This document shows, in pieces, positions 6,609 to 8,083 of a stretch of DNA of 8,083 nt; the first letter of the stretch is position 1; each line of letters starts with the position of its first letter. The stretch is from contig JBKPLX010000111.1 in NCBI GenBank assembly GCA_046731855.1, positions 1-8,083 of the forward strand. The letters are read 5' to 3'. The notes under the pieces were generated by a model. The model was not told the origin of the DNA. It saw nothing but the letters and a program-made list of their open reading frames with translations, and ran no database searches. This DNA is from Udaeobacter sp046731855 (lineage in GTDB: Bacteria; Verrucomicrobiota; Verrucomicrobiia; Chthoniobacterales; UBA10450). Made by a program: the position numbers and the translations under genes.

Positions 6609-6716
6609 TCATCCGATCTTCTTGCGGAACAGCAGCACGCAAAGGACCGAAAGCGGGATAGCCGTGATGACTAGTCGCTGGGATGAAAACTTCTTTCCTG
6701 TTCTGTTGCTTCGCAC
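6609..6716 (-). CDS. Putative 35-residue single-span membrane micro-protein
   Basis: This short frame starts with GTG 3 bp after the permease stop and ends with TGA 1 bp before the peptidase ATG, so it fills the gap exactly. The product would begin VRSNRTGKKFSSQR, continue with a hydrophobic stretch LVITAIPLSVLCVLLF (15-30), and end RKKIG. A basic head, a single short helix and a basic tail are the look of a small membrane protein. The second half uses mostly G/C-ending codons, like its neighbours. TGGA about 9 bp upstream of the GTG is a modest ribosome site. I recognise no family. It is in frame with the permease, past its TAG, so it could instead be a remnant of a longer permease tail or chance. 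Confidence 0.4.
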   Translation of the reverse strand: MRSNRTGKKFSSQRLVITAIPLSVLCVLLFRKKIG

Positions 6717-6719
6717 TTT

Positions 6720-7862
6720 CTAATCCAAAGTTTGCCGGTAACGCTTGATTCCGATCGCGAGCACGATTACCGCGAAGAGCACGATCTGCCAAAGTTGAAG
6801 GCTAACGTCGATGACGTTGTTTCCCTTCAAAAGAATGCCACGCACGATCCGCAGAAAATGCGTGAGTGGAAAAACTTCGCCGACCGTTTGCGCCCAGTGC
6901 GGCATGCCGCGGAATGGAAACATGAAACCGGAGAGCAAAATCGACGGGAGAAAAACGAAGAATGCCATCTGCACGGCTTGCAGTTGGTTCTTCGCGATCG
7001 TGGAGAAGGTGATGCCCATAGCGAGATTCGCGACGATGAAGACAAACGCGACGATTGCCAGAAGCAGAATGCTCCCCTGCATGGGCACGTGAAAAAGAAA
7101 ATAAGCTGCCACGAGAATGACTGCGACCTGGATGTAGCCGACCAAGATATAAGGCACGATTTTTCCGATAAGCACTTCGCTCGGGCGGGTCGGCATTGAG
7201 AGAAGATTTTCCATTGTCCCGCGCTCGCGTTCGCGAGTGATGGCCAGCCCAGTGATCATCACCATTGTCATGGTCAGGATTACACCCATCAAACCGGGCA
7301 CGATGTTGTATTGAGTGATGACTTCCGGATTGTAGAGAGAGTGGACGCGCAAATCGATGGGCCCACTGGTCGCAGCTAGGGGGGTGAGCATTCCCTTCAA
7401 GTCATTTTGCAACGCTACGTCAAAAAGTGGTCCTAACGAGCCGAGCGCAATTCCGGTGGCCGCGGGATCAGTTGCGTCAGCCTCGATCAATAATGCCGGC
7501 CGATCGCCGCGCAAAAGATCGCGGCTAAAATTTTGAGGAATGTTGATGACAAACTGCACCTGACCGCGCGCAAGCAGGTCATGGCCCTCGTCCTCCGTTT
7601 TCACCTCGCGGACGAAATCAAAGTAAGTGCTGTTCTTCAATGCGTAGAGCAGCGTTCGCCCTTGCGCGCCGTGATCGGCCATAAGGACCGCAGTCGGCAG
7701 GTGTCGCGGATCGGAATTGATGGCGTAGCCGAAGAGCGTGAGTTGAAGAAGCGGAATACCAAGCATCATCGCGAACGTGAGACGGTCCCGTCGCATCTGC
7801 AGAAATTCTTTCGAAATTATTCCGCGCAGACGTTGAAACGAAAATTTAGGATGCCGGTTCAT
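6720..7862 (-). CDS. ABC-2 type exporter permease (YhhJ/YbhR/YbhS-like)
   Basis: A 380-residue inner-membrane permease of the ABC-2 family, closest in plan to the YhhJ/YbhR/YbhS efflux permeases. A cytoplasmic start (KEFLQMRRDR) leads to helix 1 (about 28-47), a large periplasmic domain (about 50-180, ending YNPE), then five more helices (about 186-208, 230-256, 264-288, 296-316, 353-373). The hallmark ITRERERGTMENLLSMP (208-224) follows helix 2, and PFRGMPHWAQ with PLTHFLRIVRGI lies between helices 5 and 6. Length is typical. It would form the channel for the ATPase encoded just upstream: the two genes overlap by 17 bp, which suggests coupled translation. A purine-rich GGAAGAAAG inside the ATPase gene may serve as ribosome site. 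The substrate is unknown; drugs, lipids or other hydrophobic compounds are usual for the family. Confidence 0.93.
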   Translation of the reverse strand: MNRHPKFSFQRLRGIISKEFLQMRRDRLTFAMMLGIPLLQLTLFGYAINSDPRHLPTAVLMADHGAQGRTLLYALKNSTYFDFVREVKTEDEGHDLLARGQVQFVINIPQNFSRDLLRGDRPALLIEADATDPAATGIALGSLGPLFDVALQNDLKGMLTPLAATSGPIDLRVHSLYNPEVITQYNIVPGLMGVILTMTMVMITGLAITRERERGTMENLLSMPTRPSEVLIGKIVPYILVGYIQVAVILVAAYFLFHVPMQGSILLLAIVAFVFIVANLAMGITFSTIAKNQLQAVQMAFFVFLPSILLSGFMFPFRGMPHWAQTVGEVFPLTHFLRIVRGILLKGNNVIDVSLQLWQIVLFAVIVLAIGIKRYRQTLD

Positions 7863-8083
7863 GATGCGGCTTTCTTTCTTCCATTAAACTGATGAACGCG
7901 TCTTCCAAACCGGACTCAATTTGATGCCACTCGTACGGCTCACGGCGAAATGGTGCGATCGCGCGTTCGAGTTCGGCTGCGTCGGTGCTGCTGACGTGCA
8001 ATGAATTGCCGAAGGCCACCGCCTGTTGCACCCCGGGAGTCTTGCGAAGCTCGTCGGCCAATTTCGCGAGATCGCGTCCCTTT
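7846..8083 (-). CDS. ABC transporter ATP-binding protein, C-terminal fragment (cut by window edge)
   Basis: The last 78 residues of a protein whose frame is open to the right edge, reading from KGRDLAKLADELRKTPGVQQ to HHEPAS. No Walker or signature motif is in view, because the nucleotide-binding core lies outside. Two things support the call: the tail pattern of ABC-2-linked ATPases such as YbhF (a small alpha/beta domain with a GVQQAV..GNSLHV segment, ending in the ESGLEDAFISLM box, the usual SLEDVFI motif), and the 17-bp overlap with the permease start. A TTG at 8061 should not be taken as the start. It would energise export through the neighbouring permease. Confidence 0.85.
   Translation of the reverse strand, partial: KGRDLAKLADELRKTPGVQQAVAFGNSLHVSSTDAAELERAIAPFRREPYEWHQIESGLEDAFISLMEERKPHHEPAS

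Noticed and set aside
6523..6792. Minus-strand open frame of 89 codons in a different frame from the micro-ORF
   Set aside because: It overlaps the permease end and the peptidase start extensively and encodes no hydrophobic or domain pattern; the 35-codon frame fits the gap better.
6732..7199. Plus-strand open frame of 155 codons
   Set aside because: It is antisense to the ABC-2 permease and is a highly charged low-information product.
7846..8061. Separate 71-codon gene starting at a TTG at 8061
   Set aside because: The frame is open to the window edge and the sequence is the tail of an ABC ATPase, so the gene is simply truncated by the window.

Overview
The window is ordinary bacterial chromosome: moderately GC-rich, densely coded, with no mobile element, phage, CRISPR or RNA gene that I can see. 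The short terminally inverted palindromic elements between genes (ends GGTAGGG/CCCTACC and TGTAGCC/GGCTACA), the weak or absent Shine-Dalgarno sequences and the gene types remind me of soil Verrucomicrobiota (Chthoniobacterales-like). That assignment rests on recall and is tentative.

Layout. (1) 105-2234, minus: a complete bifunctional beta-oxidation protein of the FadJ/FadB type, with a palindromic element just past its stop (17-102). (2) 2235-2357: a 123-bp divergent spacer with a second element of the same end type. (3) 2358-5531, plus: a three-gene ion cluster, made of the Mg2+ channel/transporter mgtE (GTG start), a DUF47/PhoU-like Pit accessory protein, and a PiT-family low-affinity phosphate transporter. 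A 73-bp element with TGTAGCC/GGCTACA ends lies between the first two, and its left end supplies the mgtE stop codon. (4) 5532-5611: an 80-bp convergent spacer with small hairpins and a 12-bp direct repeat. (5) 5612-8083, minus, in transcription order: the C-terminal end of an ABC-transporter ATPase (gene runs off the right edge), an ABC-2 permease overlapping it by 17 bp, a possible 35-codon membrane micro-ORF, and a membrane-anchored M28 zinc peptidase. Spacings of 0-3 bp or overlaps make this a likely operon.

How the genes may work together. PiT transporters are known to move metal-phosphate complexes such as MgHPO4, and DUF47 proteins are common PiT partners, so the plus-strand cluster plausibly links Mg2+ and phosphate uptake. 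The ATPase and permease form an export system of the YbhF/YbhR/YhhJ type, whose membrane-fusion protein would be expected upstream, outside the window. The adjacent peptidase is predicted to act outside the cytoplasmic membrane. FadJ would act with a thiolase, which is not in the window.

I find no convincing undescribed multi-gene system. The observations most worth a second look are the palindromic elements placed at gene 3' ends, two of which supply stop codons, and the 35-codon micro-ORF that exactly fills the permease-peptidase gap.
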